This document shows, one piece after another, positions 22,891 through 35,411 of a stretch of DNA of 64,000 nt. Source of the DNA: Chrysopilus asiliformis (taxonomy: Eukaryota > Arthropoda > Insecta > Diptera > Rhagionidae); assembly GCA_964034945.1 (NCBI GenBank), contig OZ035961.1:6306001-6370000 (forward strand), in the 5' to 3' direction. The notes beneath the pieces were generated by a model. That model had not been told where the DNA came from. It did not search any database and saw only the letters and a program-made list of their open reading frames with translations. Every line of letters starts with the position of its first letter. Position 1 is the first letter of the stretch. The translations under genes and the position numbers were made by a program.

Positions 22891-24670
22891 AATTTCCTGA
22901 TTTTTGCAGAATAAACTACCGTAATGTTGTATACCTCCGACTATCAAAGTGTTCTAAGCCTGTTCGAGGATTTTTTCGTTTCCAATTCGGGTTTCACGAC
23001 CACTGAATCGAGTTAGCAGGCTTTGTTCGATTTAGTGGTCGCTAAACATTTTGTGAAATCCACCATTAGTTTTCTAAAATTTGGAATTGCCCACACTACT
23101 TAAAATGGAGAAGTGGTGTAGCTTCTTCTACCCCTCACGCTTCTGATTAATGATATTTTTTCTGCTTTTTAATTCAACTACTATCGACAATATCGTCAGC
23201 TAAACTAACAAAAGTTGGTTTCAAAAACTATTCATATTCTGTTTACAATTTTATTAATGCAAAGTGCAATTACCGACTATCATTAAAACGCCAAATGAAC
23301 TTTCCTAGTTACGAGACCCTTAGGAATTGTGCTTCGAAAGTAATTGCCATGGAAATTCTTTTTGGTCTTGCATACGAAATAATAAAAACGTCTATATTTC
23401 GGTTTTCTTAACTTTTCACGAAAAAAAAATCATCTATAGAAGGGCGAAACAATAAAGCAGACAAAATTATGCTACAACGTAGCATTTTATTATCATTTCC
23501 CTGATTTTCCTTTCATTATTTCAGCAATTTTTATGTGAGTATTTTGAATGGAATGCCTATCTAAGAGTATGTCGTGAAAATACACGTTAAATACACACCA
23601 TTTCTATTATACATACTCGTCGGCCATCTATACAGAATGTGTGATTATGCGTTATATGACGAAATGTACACGTGGAAACCTATAGCTATAGAGTTGCTTT
23701 AGCTCATTTCATACAATTTGAACGCCAACGTAATAAATTGTGCTGATAGCAAGAAAGCACATCGAATAAAAAAAAATCCCTACTGGTTTGGGTGGGAAAA
23801 TTTTATTGCCATTGGCCTGTATTTTGTTTTATTTGAGGGGGGGACCTTCTGTACACGAATATAGAATGCGATCGCTGCGACGGCCTCGTGTACTATAAAA
23901 ACTCTGCGGCAAATCAGGCCAAATACTAGCATAGCAGCGGCTGCCCAGAGCCCATTGTCGTGTAAACCAGGCAAGGCTGTGATTAAATTTCGTAAGAAAA
24001 AGAAATGATGGGATGTTTTTTTTTCTTGGCAAATGTCTTACATTTGGAATTACGTGTATATATATTAAGTGTTCCGCCTTATGCTTTCTAAATCCAGCGA
24101 GTAAATCAAATATTTGGCTTGGTCATGTACGCAATTGTGGGTGGATAATCATACGGAGGTAAATTTGACAACATACTAACGTGGGTCACAACGATCCTTA
24201 CGTCATTGACAGGGTTTATCGTTTAGTATAGAAACGTTTATTTTTTGGAAAGAAATCTTTCAGTAAAAAAAAGTTGGTGGTCAGATTACAACTGCTATCC
24301 GTTTGCTTTTCTTCGGACACCGTCATTTTTTCAAACGCCATCTGGGGACGTCCGGGAATGGTTTTTGAATGCAACCGAGGTTTTAAAAAGTGCCCGGGAA
24401 ATTTCGACCCAATTAAGAAGTTTACTTCATAACATCTAGATGTCCAATACCGACGGATTAACCAGCCTGAATTAGAAGGGCGAATGGAATACACTATTTC
24501 AAAGATTAGACTGGGAATACAGGTAGACTACAATCTCGAATATACTTAGAATACAGCACCTAAGGGCGATCGGACAACATGAGTGGTTAACCCCTCGCGA
24601 GAACCACAAACCATAGAGTCTGAGACTTGCAATTTAAGGGTATATTTGACTTCGAAATCCTAAAATATTC
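22891..24670. other. Non-coding stretch
   Basis: No gene supported; short frames only. Nothing structured is seen. Confidence 0.5.
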
Positions 24671-24811
24671 GGCTGCCGCGCATTTCTTTGAGAAATTCTA
24701 ACTATGGCGCGTGTTTTTCATATAAAAACTATTTGCTTGTGGCGCATTTCTTCGAGAAATTCTAGCTATGGCGTGTTTTTTCATAAAAACTGTTTGCTTG
24801 CGGCGCATTTA
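24671..24811. repeat. Tandem repeat, unit 61-64 bp, about 2.2 copies
   Basis: GCGCATTTCTT-GAGAAATTCTA-CTATGGCG starts at about 24678 and 24742, and partly at 24803. The unit contains a small TTCGAGAA palindrome. Confidence 0.7.
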
Positions 24812-24952
24812 TTTTTGTTTGTGTTTCTACATTTCAATCTTTGTACACATACCAGGCATAGTCGTTTGTATATTTTCTTGAATAAATAGTACAAATAAGT
24901 CGGTGAAAAAATTCGTTTTGCTTTAAAAGATTGTTTCATTGCCAGTTTAAAC

Positions 24953-24960
24953 AGAGAGAG

Positions 24961-24991
<31 letters not shown>

Positions 24992-24998
24992 AAAAGAA
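24953..24998. repeat. GA/GAAA microsatellite
   Basis: A run of GA followed by about nine GAAA units. Confidence 0.9.
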
Positions 24999-25043
24999 TA
25001 TCAACATATGTTTCTTTCTTGCGTGTATTATAATAGAATCAAT

Positions 25044-25180
25044 GGGGCGTATTCATAGTCATTTTTAAACACAGTTTTTGTTTAACATGAGTTTAAATTG
25101 GCAGAAGACCATAGCAAAGTGTCAGTTTAAACTCATATTAAATCAAAACTGTGTTTAAAAAACGACTATGAATACGCCCC
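25044..25180. mobile_element. 137-bp MITE
   Basis: Inverted ends GGGGCGTATTCATAGTC-TTTTTAAACACAG pair over more than 30 bases. AAT lies directly outside both ends (25041-25043 and 25181-25183), a probable 3-bp target duplication. The GGGGCG start and 3-bp duplication suggest a PIF/Harbinger-type origin, by inference. Confidence 0.7.
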
Positions 25181-25183
25181 AAT

Positions 25184-27552
25184 GGTTTTAACTTACCTCA
25201 ACGCGTATGTCTAGCTTTATTTTTTTTTTAGTTCCACTTTTGCGGGTTATAGTCCGGGGGGAACACAGCGGATGGTAAATCGTTCCAAAGTTTTGTTGTT
25301 CGAGGAATGAAGGAACCCCTAAACTTTACTGTACGGAAACGGAAAGGCTCAAGGAAGAAATTGTGCGCGCGTGCTGCTGTACGAGAGGATCTAGGGAAAA
25401 TATACCGTGGAGCAATAAGTTGGGAAATTGCGGTGGAACATTTCCCATGGAAATATCTATATTTACGACAAAATGACAAAAACTGCGTTAAGAACTGACA
25501 AGCGAAATATCTTCGTGTGTTAACGACACAAGGCATATTTTCGGTTCGTTTTTTATTGCGTTAGAAAACGCACACCGTCTTCTAGATTGTATGGTAGACA
25601 CTAGGGCTATGGGACCGTTCGTAAAAAAAGCTGTGTTAAATTTTTTCAAAGACTTCCCTATCCCCTTTCATCATTTTTCTTCTCCCAAAAGCGTGACGTA
25701 TTTTGCGGTGCGTTATTGAAAAAAAAATGTGATAATTACTTTTTGGAAAGTTTTCAATTTTATATAAGTGTAATAAATGTTTATCCTACGTACCTACACA
25801 TAAAAAAAGAGAGAAAAAAGACTAAAGATTGGGGGAGTAAGTTTTGTAATAACACGCATCAGAAATACAGCTAAATACCTTTAAGATACTTAGAAAATGC
25901 CACGTGTTTTGATACTTAATTTTGGTTTTACGAGTATGAGCCTATTTTATGCGTTTTACGCGGTTGGACGATTTTCCAGACTAGCTTGCTGGGAAGTGGA
26001 ATTCAAGACGCATTGATAAAAAAGCCCACGTGTCCTTATGTTTTGATTGACGTCCGTGGCTGTGCTTTAAATCTGTCTATAAGGCGTCCCGAAATGACGT
26101 GATTCCGATGGTACACGAGCTTCTCATACAAAAGCCCAACCACGCTATGATTATATTCACGTGTAAAGTTCCCTCTAAGATGGAATCAATCTTTCGCAAA
26201 AGTTTTTCTTACCGTAATTCAAAGTTGTCGAAGCTCTCAGTCGTCTCGCGCTACCAACAACGTCAAAAATAATCGCTTCACAGTGAATTCCAGCTGACTG
26301 TCAAATCTCCCTCCCCTCTGCTTCCCACCCACCAGTCACGCTTAATGTTTATTCGACCAAGGTTATCAACATCATCATCATCATCAGATTTGATCACATC
26401 GCTTTATGCTTGCATTAAACGTAATCATCGTCTTGTATTTTTATTTAAATTTCGAATTTTTTTTTTTTCTTGCTGCTTGCTTATGTCACAACAACATAAA
26501 TACGTTTCCATTGAAATTTCGATATCATCCCATGTTGCTAGCAACTTATGGCCGATGACATTTAAAAGCAATGAAATGCCAGGTGAATCACACGTGATTC
26601 CAACATTCCGGGGGAGTGAATTCCAACTACAAATAAAACGTGTGTCCTGAATTCATCCTGTTTAGCTAGACTTCCGTTGACTCATTGAATGATTGCGTGA
26701 TTCAACTTCCACCGTCCACGTCATGTAAGAGGTTTACCTTTTCCTCTCGAGGAAATCCACTTAAACGGATCACATGCGACATACAATTCTGAATTAAATA
26801 CAAATTATATTGATATGCGAGTGAAATTATGATGAACGAAAAGGATTTTTGCATGCCACGTTCTCGGGGGAAAAAATAATAAAATAAATCCAACAAAACA
26901 TAAAACATAATAAAAATTTTCGACCTTGTTTCGTAAGATTATCATCACATCCAGTCGAACATAAAACCTGAAAATATTTCCTGAGAATTATTTATTTTAA
27001 TTTTTTTTTACCCATCGAGGGGGAAATTAATTCTGTGTAATTATCATAAATTCGTTTCGGTTTTGAATTTTTGAATATATAGAATTTTTGTTAATTTTAA
27101 TTTACTACTCTGTTTGAATTCACTCGAAACGAATGACGACAATGTATACTAAATATATTTTTGTGACTGGCTGGCAGTAATCCAGATTGCGTGCATTTCA
27201 ATGCCACTTGAAATTCGCAAATGTTTGCGCTGCGAATAAAAATACTTTTTTATCTTGGCTCTACAATAGAATAAGTAAATGTTCAGTTTTTTTTGCATGT
27301 CGCTAATTTGCGGTGATTTGAAATGCCATAAGTTTTGGCGCCTTTGCGACGGTCTAAAGATTTTCCGTAATTTGCTTATATTTACAATGTGGTTATTTTC
27401 GTGATTGAAAAGCAGTTTTCGTATAACATACGAGTCTAAAATTGTGTAAAAATTGTGTTAATTTAAAATGTTTTTGTCGATTTTTTGAGTAACCTTTGAT
27501 ATAAAAAAAAACTTCCCAAGCACCAAGATTTAATAACGAGTGCTGAACTCGT
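25184..27552. other. Non-coding stretch
   Basis: Frames up to 102 codons (25228-25536 minus, 26345-26650 plus) show no recognisable domain. An ATC trinucleotide run lies near 26371-26386. No RNA gene or palindrome seen. Confidence 0.45.
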
Positions 27553-27680
27553 ACGGCCAGTTTATTCACTAGGAGTTAAATCGCCTTAACTCCCTTAACT
27601 CGCCTTTAACATGGAAAATAACGTTAGCTAACTCCCTTAACTCACTAACTCGGCTTAACTCCTAGTGAATAAATTAGGGG
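27553..27680. mobile_element. Small MITE (TTTATTCACTAGGAGTTAA termini)
   Basis: 27561-27579 and 27655-27673 are exact complements of each other. The interior repeats TTAACTC/CTAACTC several times. The outer few bases have diverged, so the exact ends are uncertain. Confidence 0.6.
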
Positions 27681-27753
27681 TTAGTGGTTTTAGGACATCA
27701 ACCAGGGTTGGCGTGGATCTCTGTATCCGCGTTCTTAATTCCGAAACAGCCTT

Positions 27754-27989
27754 CCCACAACATAGCGCTACGCGGAGCGATGCGGCGCGGCATATTAAAG
27801 TACCATAACTCACCACTTGTGACATCTCTATTATGTCATCGCTTCCAACCGCGTCTGAAAGTGTAAAGTAGACCTACTCAAAGCGGCTCCCGCGGTTTAT
27901 CAGCGCGCAATTAGACACCAACTCATATAAACCTGTAGGTTCCAATATTATCTGTCAGCGCACCGCGCCGCGTAGCGCGGTGTTGTGGG
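27754..27989. mobile_element. GC-rich hAT-type MITE with perfect 8-bp duplication
   Basis: Ends CCCACAACA...TGTTGTGGG are inverted repeats continuing into GCGCTACGCGG. The octamer ACAGCCTT occurs directly outside both ends (27746-27753 and 27990-27997), the duplication length of hAT transposons. The 236-bp insert is strikingly richer in G and C than its host DNA and encodes nothing. Confidence 0.8.
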
Positions 27990-27997
27990 ACAGCCTT

Positions 27998-28394
27998 TAA
28001 GCTTCACATCCGCATCTGCGGATCTCTGAAAACCACATCCTCGAGTACCCAATATGTAAAAATATTATCAAAAGACCAGAAAATTGATATTGCAAACCAA
28101 ATTTTTATAAGACATACCAAGAAAATTCATAAGTTATCCCTTCAAAGGTTACGAATTTTGAAATAAGAATGGGATCTTTTGAATTTTTCACGTGTTGCAT
28201 ATTAAGAACTAAATTAAAAATTCGAGCTTTCCCAAAAAATTTAAACTTTCTGAAACCAAGAGTTTGTAAAAATTACTTTTGGTGACGGAGCTGTCCTATA
28301 ACATACGTCATTCATCTAGAGGGGAGGGGGATGCTCAACAATAGTGTGGGGGTGGTATCTGAGAGGCGTATCAAATTAGGAAGCCTAATTTTTA
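27998..28394. other. Short non-coding stretch
   Basis: Nothing coding. A G-rich patch lies near 28319-28360. Confidence 0.45.
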
Positions 28395-28830
28395 AGTACC
28401 TCTAGTTTTTATACCCGTATGGTTAACTTTGCTTTACCGTTTGTAACGCAAAATCCCGTCATCACACACAAAAATGAATTACACCAGTGTGTTTAGAATG
28501 ATAAAAAAAATTGAATTTTCCATGTCCGTCCGTCTGTCTGTCTGTCTGTGGCGCGGATTGCAGGCGCACGGATTGAGCTAGAGACTTGAAATTTTGCGCA
28601 GATTCGTTTTTCGTAAAATGCGAGGCTAAGTTCGTTAATGTGCAAAAATGGACCATTAGGTGGGGTACCCCCCCATACGAACGAAAACGATTTTTGCGAA
28701 TATCTCAAAAACGGTGCATCTTATCAAAAAAGTCCAAGAACAAAAATTATTCAGGATATTATTCTACATAAAACTCCCATAATCAAAATCCGATTGGAAC
28801 AAATTTAAAAAAATCTTTTTGGAAAGTTTG
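28395..28830 (-). repeat. Mini-me-like dispersed repeat, copy C
   Basis: Starts near TATACCCGTATGG, followed by ACCGTTTGTAACGC, a clean (GTCY)n tract at about 28522-28549 and the family core in reverse (ATTGAGCTAGAGACTTGAAA at about 28574). This is the copy most like the textbook mini-me layout. Confidence 0.6.
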
Positions 28831-31800
28831 ACTTCATAGTGGAATTTTGATAAAACTGTTCGCCATTCACTTAAATCACCATACGGGTTTTCAATAATTG
28901 CCAGATTGGCAATTATAGCTTTTGTTATGTTTTTTAAAGTGTTTATCAAACCATCACCCGTATTACGATTGTCGTAAACATGCACCTGCATTTTTACTTG
29001 AATTGCGAACCAAATGTGAATTTTTGGGGGTTTTTTTCTAGCCTTTAACAGCAGAGGTCATTATGGCAATCTACACTAATGGTATCGTTAGCACCAAGCG
29101 GTAACTATCATTACTCATTTCAATAAAACAAATTTAATGGACTTAAAATGACAGCGTATCGATGATGAGGCTCACATGATGAACGTTTCACAATCTGTGC
29201 TCAAAACTAAGGCCTTCAACTTACTATTTTAATGCTGTAACATTAAATCAAGCATTTATTTGATTGTATTAATTAAATATTGTAAATTCAACCAGAAATA
29301 TTGTTATTTTAATAAAGCTTCTTTTGGTACATTATTTTACCTTGGATTTTCTTATGATGTCGAATAAATTGATGCAACTTTTAAAATCTAAGTTAAAAAT
29401 ACTCAAACTACAGTAATTGTAAAAACAACAATCAGTCAGGTTGTATTTATATTCAAACTTTAAGATATGCAAAGGGGGCGGGGGGAAAACGCCCTATCTT
29501 AAAGTTTGAATATAATTTCCTCAAACATATGGTAGCACAATGACCTGTTCCTCTATCCATTATGGTTTCTATATTCTAATAAAAAGTAAATGGGCGGATG
29601 ATTGTGTTATACGTGACTCACTTGATAACCATATGCTAAAATTTCATATAAATGTATATCAGTTTTCTCCAAAATTTATCACATTTACCACAATTTATGC
29701 TCGAAAATTGGAATTTTTGTTCAAAGACCATCAGGAGAAAATCGAAGGACGCCAGGGCAAAATCACTGAATAATCCGAAAACAGCTATTTATTTCGTCTA
29801 CTAACATTTTTAGCTAAATCTTAAGCGCCGTCCTCTATTGATTTCCTGTCAGTCTTGTCTGGTAGTCTTCGTCCCCCCCAAAAAAAGAAGAGACGTCGGT
29901 GTACCATTATACCATACGGATGTATTATAATCCGAAACCAAAAGATATAAAAAAGAGGGTTCGAAATGGGAACAAAGAGCGGTTTAGGGGTATAGAAGAG
30001 TAACAATTTATTTTCTCATTTGATCCTTCTTTGTATGCTGAAGGACTTGTATAACAAATAGCGAAAGCTTAGTTCAATTTGTGTGTGTATTTTACTACCC
30101 TCTGCTGGTAGAACTCTATTATGTCCTTTACAATACATACACATCGCAGTCATCTGTTTTATTATTATGGGGAGGTTGTTTCGATTCTACCTCAAAAAAG
30201 AACGACAACCACGCGACGTGTACTTTTGATGTGATTTCATGCTTGTATGAGTTTTAGATTGCATTAAATTCTACTACATTTACTCAAGTATTTCAATTTC
30301 ACATTTTTATGCTTTTATTACTTTTGCCATTTATTAGGCTGGTGTGTTCAATTTTCTCTCCCTTAACTTGGGTGGGCTGTGTTGGCTGGAAAATGCTCCA
30401 CACAAGAGAAAAATTGGTCATCCCCAAAGCTGTTAAATGTCATTAATTAACTGCTTAATAAAATATATTATAAATAAATATAAGAAGGTGGGAATGTGAG
30501 TTTGTTAATTTGACATCGAAGATTTTCTTCCTCGCATCACAATGAAAGAAAATCGCTTTTAATGACATTAATCTAGTTTTTTTTTGTACGAGGAAAACAT
30601 ATTGAGAAACACAATGGGAAGTTACAGCAACATTACGAAATTTTCAACAAAATTTCACTTTCTGAAAAGTATATTGTATACAGACAAATTGTTGTTAACT
30701 TTGAAAATAGTGGGGTCTGAAAAGGCAGCGAGCGGCCTGTAAAAGAGGGGCACGACTTTTCCCTTTTTTCTTACCATTTTCGCATGTTTATGGTTATGAA
30801 GTCAACCATCCATCCATCCATCCATCCATTGAGGCCAATTTATTTTGTTCACTATGCTTGCTAACCGACTTCAAAATAAATGAAAATGTTTTATGTTGTG
30901 GTTTTTCAACAGCGGCAGACGCAATTCTCAATATGGTTTTGAGTTTTCCGCAACTTATGTTGGGCTCCCGTTGACTTTTCGATGAAGAAAAAGTAATATC
31001 TTTAATTATCATGTTACATTGTATGCAGGTCAGCATAAATTCTACGATGTTGATAATGTGCAAATGTTGTTGTTGAGTGCATTCCGAATGTGTATTTTAT
31101 ATAATTGGCCGCAGAAATTTCATATGAAAAAAATCGGGTGTTTTTCATTTTTCAACGGAATGCCTTCGACTAGGGTGAAATGGGAAGAATTTCCACTGGA
31201 AAACGTTATCTCAAAGCATAATAAACACTCACACAAGCAAATGGAAACCGCTTTTCTTTAACCCTTTTTTCTATTATTCTGGCTACTTCCAACACATTTA
31301 GATCGATCAACATTTACAAAGATTAGGAAAATTCCTTTGATGTGTATGCGAAAACTTCTAACATCGAAGCCCGAAATTGTTGTGGAGACATTTTTGATGC
31401 GCATGTCGGAATTTTTCCTTCCTCTTGGAGAGAATTTCCTGTAGCTTCAAGGAAAATTCACTCCATTATACCATTCTTCCGTGAGCCCCGCACGATTCAA
31501 CATAATTTTATCGCTCTCTATGCAGTCATTCCGGGGAAAATAAATGTTTATATAATATTGAAATGCAACAATAGCGACAGTGAATTAGATATAAAAGCTT
31601 ATTGCCGTATATATGGTGTAAAATGTGGGCGATTTATGTAGGCTTGGGTTGGGTTTGCGTTGTGTGGGGTTGGAAGGGTTTGAATTGGTGGTGTTTCGAT
31701 TTCCTTGCACGTTTAACTTGGGTAAATTGTAAGGAAATATTTGAATTGTTGTTAAATTGTTGTTATACAAGCATAGCTGCTGGTGTAACACAACATGATA

Positions 31801-32903
31801 TCATATCAAGGTCATTAGCCTCGATATCTCTTTTTAGTAGTTTCCCCTACAAATACATACATTGTAATTAATATTGATTGGAATATGGAAATAAAATCGC
31901 ATATCGATTCAATTTTTTCATCCAATTTGATTAAATATATTTGCGTTTAATCAAACTAGAAGCCGTAAAAATACGTGAAATTTAAGATTATTTTGACAAT
32001 GATGCGATTAGGAATAAACAGGATTTCACTGGAAAAATCGAATTTTAATAAAAAGTGACAATTGGTACACTCTCGAAAAAATCCGGGGACAGCTGTTTAA
32101 AAATTGGAAATTCAATACCGCAGCGCGAAGTTCTTTTGACTTTCTTTTAAGGAGAGTTTTAAAAAAAACTCGGCTCAAATGGTTTAACGTCAAAACATTG
32201 TTAAAAACTTAACACCCAAAGAGAAGTGTTGCTAATATTAGGCAGATATGTCCCATACACCAAAAATAATTAGTAGTATGGTAATTTTTTAGCCGTAAAA
32301 AGGAAAAAGGAACCTTACAAATGTTCTAACAAGTCAGGAAAAGCAAAGAAAAGTTTTTCTGAGATTAGTCCTAGAGGTTGAAGAGCTATTTCAAACGCAA
32401 AAGACAAATAAAAAAAAGGGTGACAAAAATTATAGGAATTCCGAACGTGTTCCAAAGTAATTTCCGAAAAATTGCATAAAAGTTGAAATTTTGAATAAAA
32501 GATAAAAAAAATGTCACACTTTCTGACATGTGCTGTCAAATTTAGACATTTATCAATAATATTGTGAGATAAGTGTACTCTCGGTCTCACTACGTAAATT
32601 GGTTATAATTTGCAACTGCCATTAATAAATTCTTGTTATCAGTAGCCGTCTTTATCTGTTTAACCTTACTTTGGGTTTGCAGTTTTAGCAATGACGCTAA
32701 ACTCTGAATCAGGTGCTTAATACTGTTTTGTCCTGTTTACTCGTACAATTTTCATTAATCATAAATACTAATTTTTGTAAACAAATTGTGAAGGCTTTTT
32801 GTGTGATCTTTTGTTGATCAAATTTTTACGAATTTCACGGTCGCCTAAGGCCCATATATCTTAAAGTTTTTCACTTGCAACGCAAGGTATCTTCATTGTT
32901 AAC
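28831..32903. other. Non-coding stretch with small repeats
   Basis: No gene supported. It contains a dispersed-repeat fragment near 29056-29130 (GCACCAAGCGGTAAC), a hairpin at 29448-29514 and a CCAT microsatellite at 30805-30829. Frames up to 99 codons show no domains. Confidence 0.45.
29448..29514. repeat. Hairpin with G-rich loop
   Basis: Arms 29448-29466 and 29496-29514 (TATATTCAAACTTTAAGAT) are exact complements. The 29-base loop contains two G runs (5 and 6) and a GCCC. Confidence 0.6.
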
Positions 32904-33212
32904 TTGACAATTTCCATAGCGTTTATGTACATAGGAAATAGAGTTTCCAGCGAATATTATATAAATTCTACAAAATTAGCTTTTACCTGCGGCACATATT
33001 TACAAATTTTTGTAGCGGGTTCAAAAATTAAATTCCGCAGAGGGCACAAGAATGGCTATTTACGAAACGCGGATTCAAAAATCAAATCTCGCAGAGGGCA
33101 CAAGAATGACTATTTACGAAACGCGGATTCAAAAATGAAATCTCGCAGAGGGCACAAGAATGGCAACTTTGAATTAGGCAGTCAAATATACTGGTTTCTG
33201 CCGAATATATAA
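32904..33212 (+). CDS. Low-confidence open frame spanning a tandem repeat
   Basis: A 102-codon frame starts MTISIAFMYIGN and contains the 54-bp repeat array at 33016-33172. Because the unit is a multiple of three, the array encodes an 18-residue unit with the pattern S-K-hydrophobic-K-x-RRGHKN-x-x-LRNAD. No known domain is recognised, there is no splice or promoter support, and codon choice looks like the surroundings, so it is more likely a chance frame kept open by the repeat length. Confidence 0.15.
   Translation: MTISIAFMYIGNRVSSEYYINSTKLAFTCGTYLQIFVAGSKIKFRRGHKNGYLRNADSKIKSRRGHKNDYLRNADSKMKSRRGHKNGNFELGSQIYWFLPNI
33016..33172. repeat. 54-bp tandem repeat, about 2.7 copies
   Basis: CGCAGAGGGCACAAGAATG occurs at 33036, 33090 and 33144, exactly 54 bases apart, with few mismatches between units. 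The low divergence indicates recent duplication. Confidence 0.85.
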
Positions 33213-33240
33213 ACAAATAGGGATATACAGGTCATATTAT

Positions 33241-33657
33241 GGAATACGATCGTAAACGTAACGATTGAAATTTGCCTGTTCTTGTTAGTATAAAGCAGGG
33301 GTCATCAAAGTAACTGTCGCTCCCTTTACAATCAAAATTTATAACCACTACAAATTAAAATACAGTTCAATGAAACACAACCTTCCACGGCAATGGCTTG
33401 ACACGAACTGATTCAAAATGAAATGCGTCATGCTAATAATGCACCGATTCCAACCCAAAGCACGATTCGTTTTATTCCTGCGATTCGAAGCCGCAACACA
33501 CAATCATTACAGCACACAATAAAAGGTCGATTATAGTGGCTACACTGTTAAAGAAAATCTGTGTGATGAGCCAGCCGAGTCACTAGCTGATGATGCCTGG
33601 TATAAAGCACTAACGACAACACACAAGTTTCGATCGTTACGATTACGATCGTATTCC
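33241..33657. mobile_element. 417-bp MITE with GGAATACGATCG termini
   Basis: GGAATACGATCGTAAACGTA and, on the other side, TACGATTACGATCGTATTCC form inverted ends of about 30 bases. The interior shows no coding capacity. The target duplication is unclear. Confidence 0.65.
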
Positions 33658-34276
33658 GTAAAATAGGTCCCCGTATTTTTTTTCTAAATAATTGCGTAAA
33701 TGAAGGAATCACTGAATTAAAAAAAACACATTTTTTTTGCTTGAATAATAAGTAAACACACAACTTTCCGCACACAAGTCTACTAGGAACCAAGATAATG
33801 GGAAAAAAATTCATGTGTCCTGTTTAGCTTTTGACGAATTATGGCATTGTCCTTGTTTTGTTTATTTCGCGTGACTGACTTTCGTTTTCCTTGAAAGATT
33901 AATTAAAATATACATGGAATTTATTGTTTTTTTCACACATTAGTTTTTTTCGTCTATTTTTATAACAGGATAAATTACATTGACCTAGAAAAATTTTGTG
34001 TAATCATATGTGAACGTATTTAAAAAAAAATATTGAAGTGTCAGGATTTTTTTTTATCCACTATCGTTCGAGAACTTGAAATTCCCATTTAAATCATGTG
34101 ACCAATTATGATAACGAATTGAATGTATTATTAGAAATTAACATTCAATCGATAAAGAAATTTCTTGGTGATCATCAGATGAATTTTCCAAACAAGAATC
34201 ATTTCTTTCTACAGGGTTTTCTAAAAAACAAAATAAGTATTATTTGTGAAACAAGCTTTGTTACATACAAAAAATG
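33658..34276. other. Non-coding stretch
   Basis: Nothing coding or structured is seen. Confidence 0.45.
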
Positions 34277-34278
34277 TA

Positions 34279-34556
34279 CACTCAGAAAAATTGAGGCTAA
34301 CTCGACGACCTACATACGGCGTAATTGGCCTCGGACAGGCGCGCGTTCGCCTGCATGAGGGAAAGTAAAACTTGTGTTGACCTGTGACCGGAGAAATTCT
34401 GAAATTAAGCCACCAGCAGTAGGGCCTTGGGAGCTGCACGAGTTGACCTTAGATAGGCATTTCGAGGATGTAATGTCATGTAATGGAAACCTCTGTCAGC
34501 CAGCTAGCGGTCAGAGTTAACCTGACAAAAAGTTGACCTGGACATTTTTCTGAGTG
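34279..34556. mobile_element. MITE with CACTCAGAAAAAT termini and TA duplication
   Basis: CACTCAGAAAAATTGAGG on the left and ATTTTTCTGAGTG on the right are inverted, each bounded by TA (34277-34278 and 34557-34558). GTTAACC/GAGTTAAC-type motifs repeat inside. TA duplications and a CACTCAG start fit the Tc1/mariner superfamily by inference. 278 bp, no coding capacity. Confidence 0.65.
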
Positions 34557-34627
34557 TATGCAGTTTTAAAATTCACTACTAATTTTTTCTTACAATCTGA
34601 AAAGCCTTTTCATTAACAGAATTCTAA

Positions 34628-35071
34628 TCTATATATATAAAAATGGATGTTTGTCTGTCTGTTTTTCTATCTGTCTGTTTGTCTGTCTGTTTTTCTATCT
34701 ATCTGTTTGTCTGTCTGTTTGAGATTACAAAACTCAAAAACTACTGGACCGATTTTTACGCGGTTTTTTGCAAAATGATCTGCGTTGCTAGGAGCGGGTT
34801 TTTAGCTATGTTAGATTTTCAAAGTTCGAAACGGACGGTCCTGTGAGGTAACGCTAATAACCCTTTTCCCTTTTTTCCCGGCAAAAATCGGCATAAGGTG
34901 CTTTCCGGGGTCGCTGATCACGAATCTGGTGTTAGAATTTCAAAATTTGGAACAGAAGGTCCTGTAAAGATAACGTTTTTTTCCAAAAGTTTTTAAGTTA
35001 CATATTTATGTTTTTTTGGCATTCTAAAATTTATACAAAAAACTTTAAGCTGGCAACGAAGGGTCTGCTAG
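34628..35071 (+). mobile_element. Short Helitron-like element
   Basis: Begins TCTATATATATAAAAATGG after an A and is followed by CTGT-rich repeats. It ends GGCAACGAAGGGTCTGCTAG before a T. The 5'-TC, the 3'-CTAG, insertion between A and T and lack of target duplication match Helitrons; the phrase GGCAACG...GGGTC-GCTAG is typical of arthropod Helitron 3' ends. The expected 3' hairpin is not obvious, and there is no Rep/helicase frame, so it is non-autonomous and possibly decayed. Confidence 0.55.
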
Positions 35072-35076
35072 TGTAA

Positions 35077-35411
35077 CATAAAGAACCATGCAGGATTCGA
35101 CGTTTTTCATGCCCCCGGTCTAATTTTTGAACCAGTTGGGGTTTCACTTTCGTTGTATTGGAAAGGTAATTTGCTCTAGTTTCATTGACACAAGCTCTTT
35201 TTTGGTGGGGAACTGCAGGGGTCAGCTGCCATCTTAGATGCAATGGAAAAATCATGTCGTCTAAGATGGCAGCTGACCATCCCCCTACAGTTCCCTATCA
35301 AAAAAGAGCTTGTGTTAATGAAACTAAAGCAAATTACCTTTCCAACGCAGGTACAACGAATGTGAAATCCAAAAGTTAGTCAAGGGGCATTTTCGTGCAT
35401 CGTTCTTTGTA
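35077..35411. mobile_element. Foldback element, sister copy 1
   Basis: Two arms of about 150 bases meet near 35248 (CTAAGATGGCAGCTGACC and its complement at the centre; AAAGAAC-ATGCA at the ends). Arms are diverged, with many mismatches in the outer part. It starts six bases after the Helitron-like 3' end. Copy 2 at 35721-36108 shares end sequence and arm order. Confidence 0.7.

Noticed and set aside
22605..23006. Overlapping open frames with matching peptides on both strands
   Set aside because: They arise from the palindromic arms of the MITE at 22653-22890; the same peptides appear in the copy at 61910-62148.
24675..24760. Possible heat-shock elements (TTCGAGAA) in the tandem repeat
   Set aside because: Only two of the required alternating units are correctly spaced, and there is no adjacent gene.
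33016..33172. Regularly spaced repeats that could suggest a CRISPR-like array
   Set aside because: The repeats are directly adjacent 54-bp units without unique spacers, in a eukaryotic sequence.
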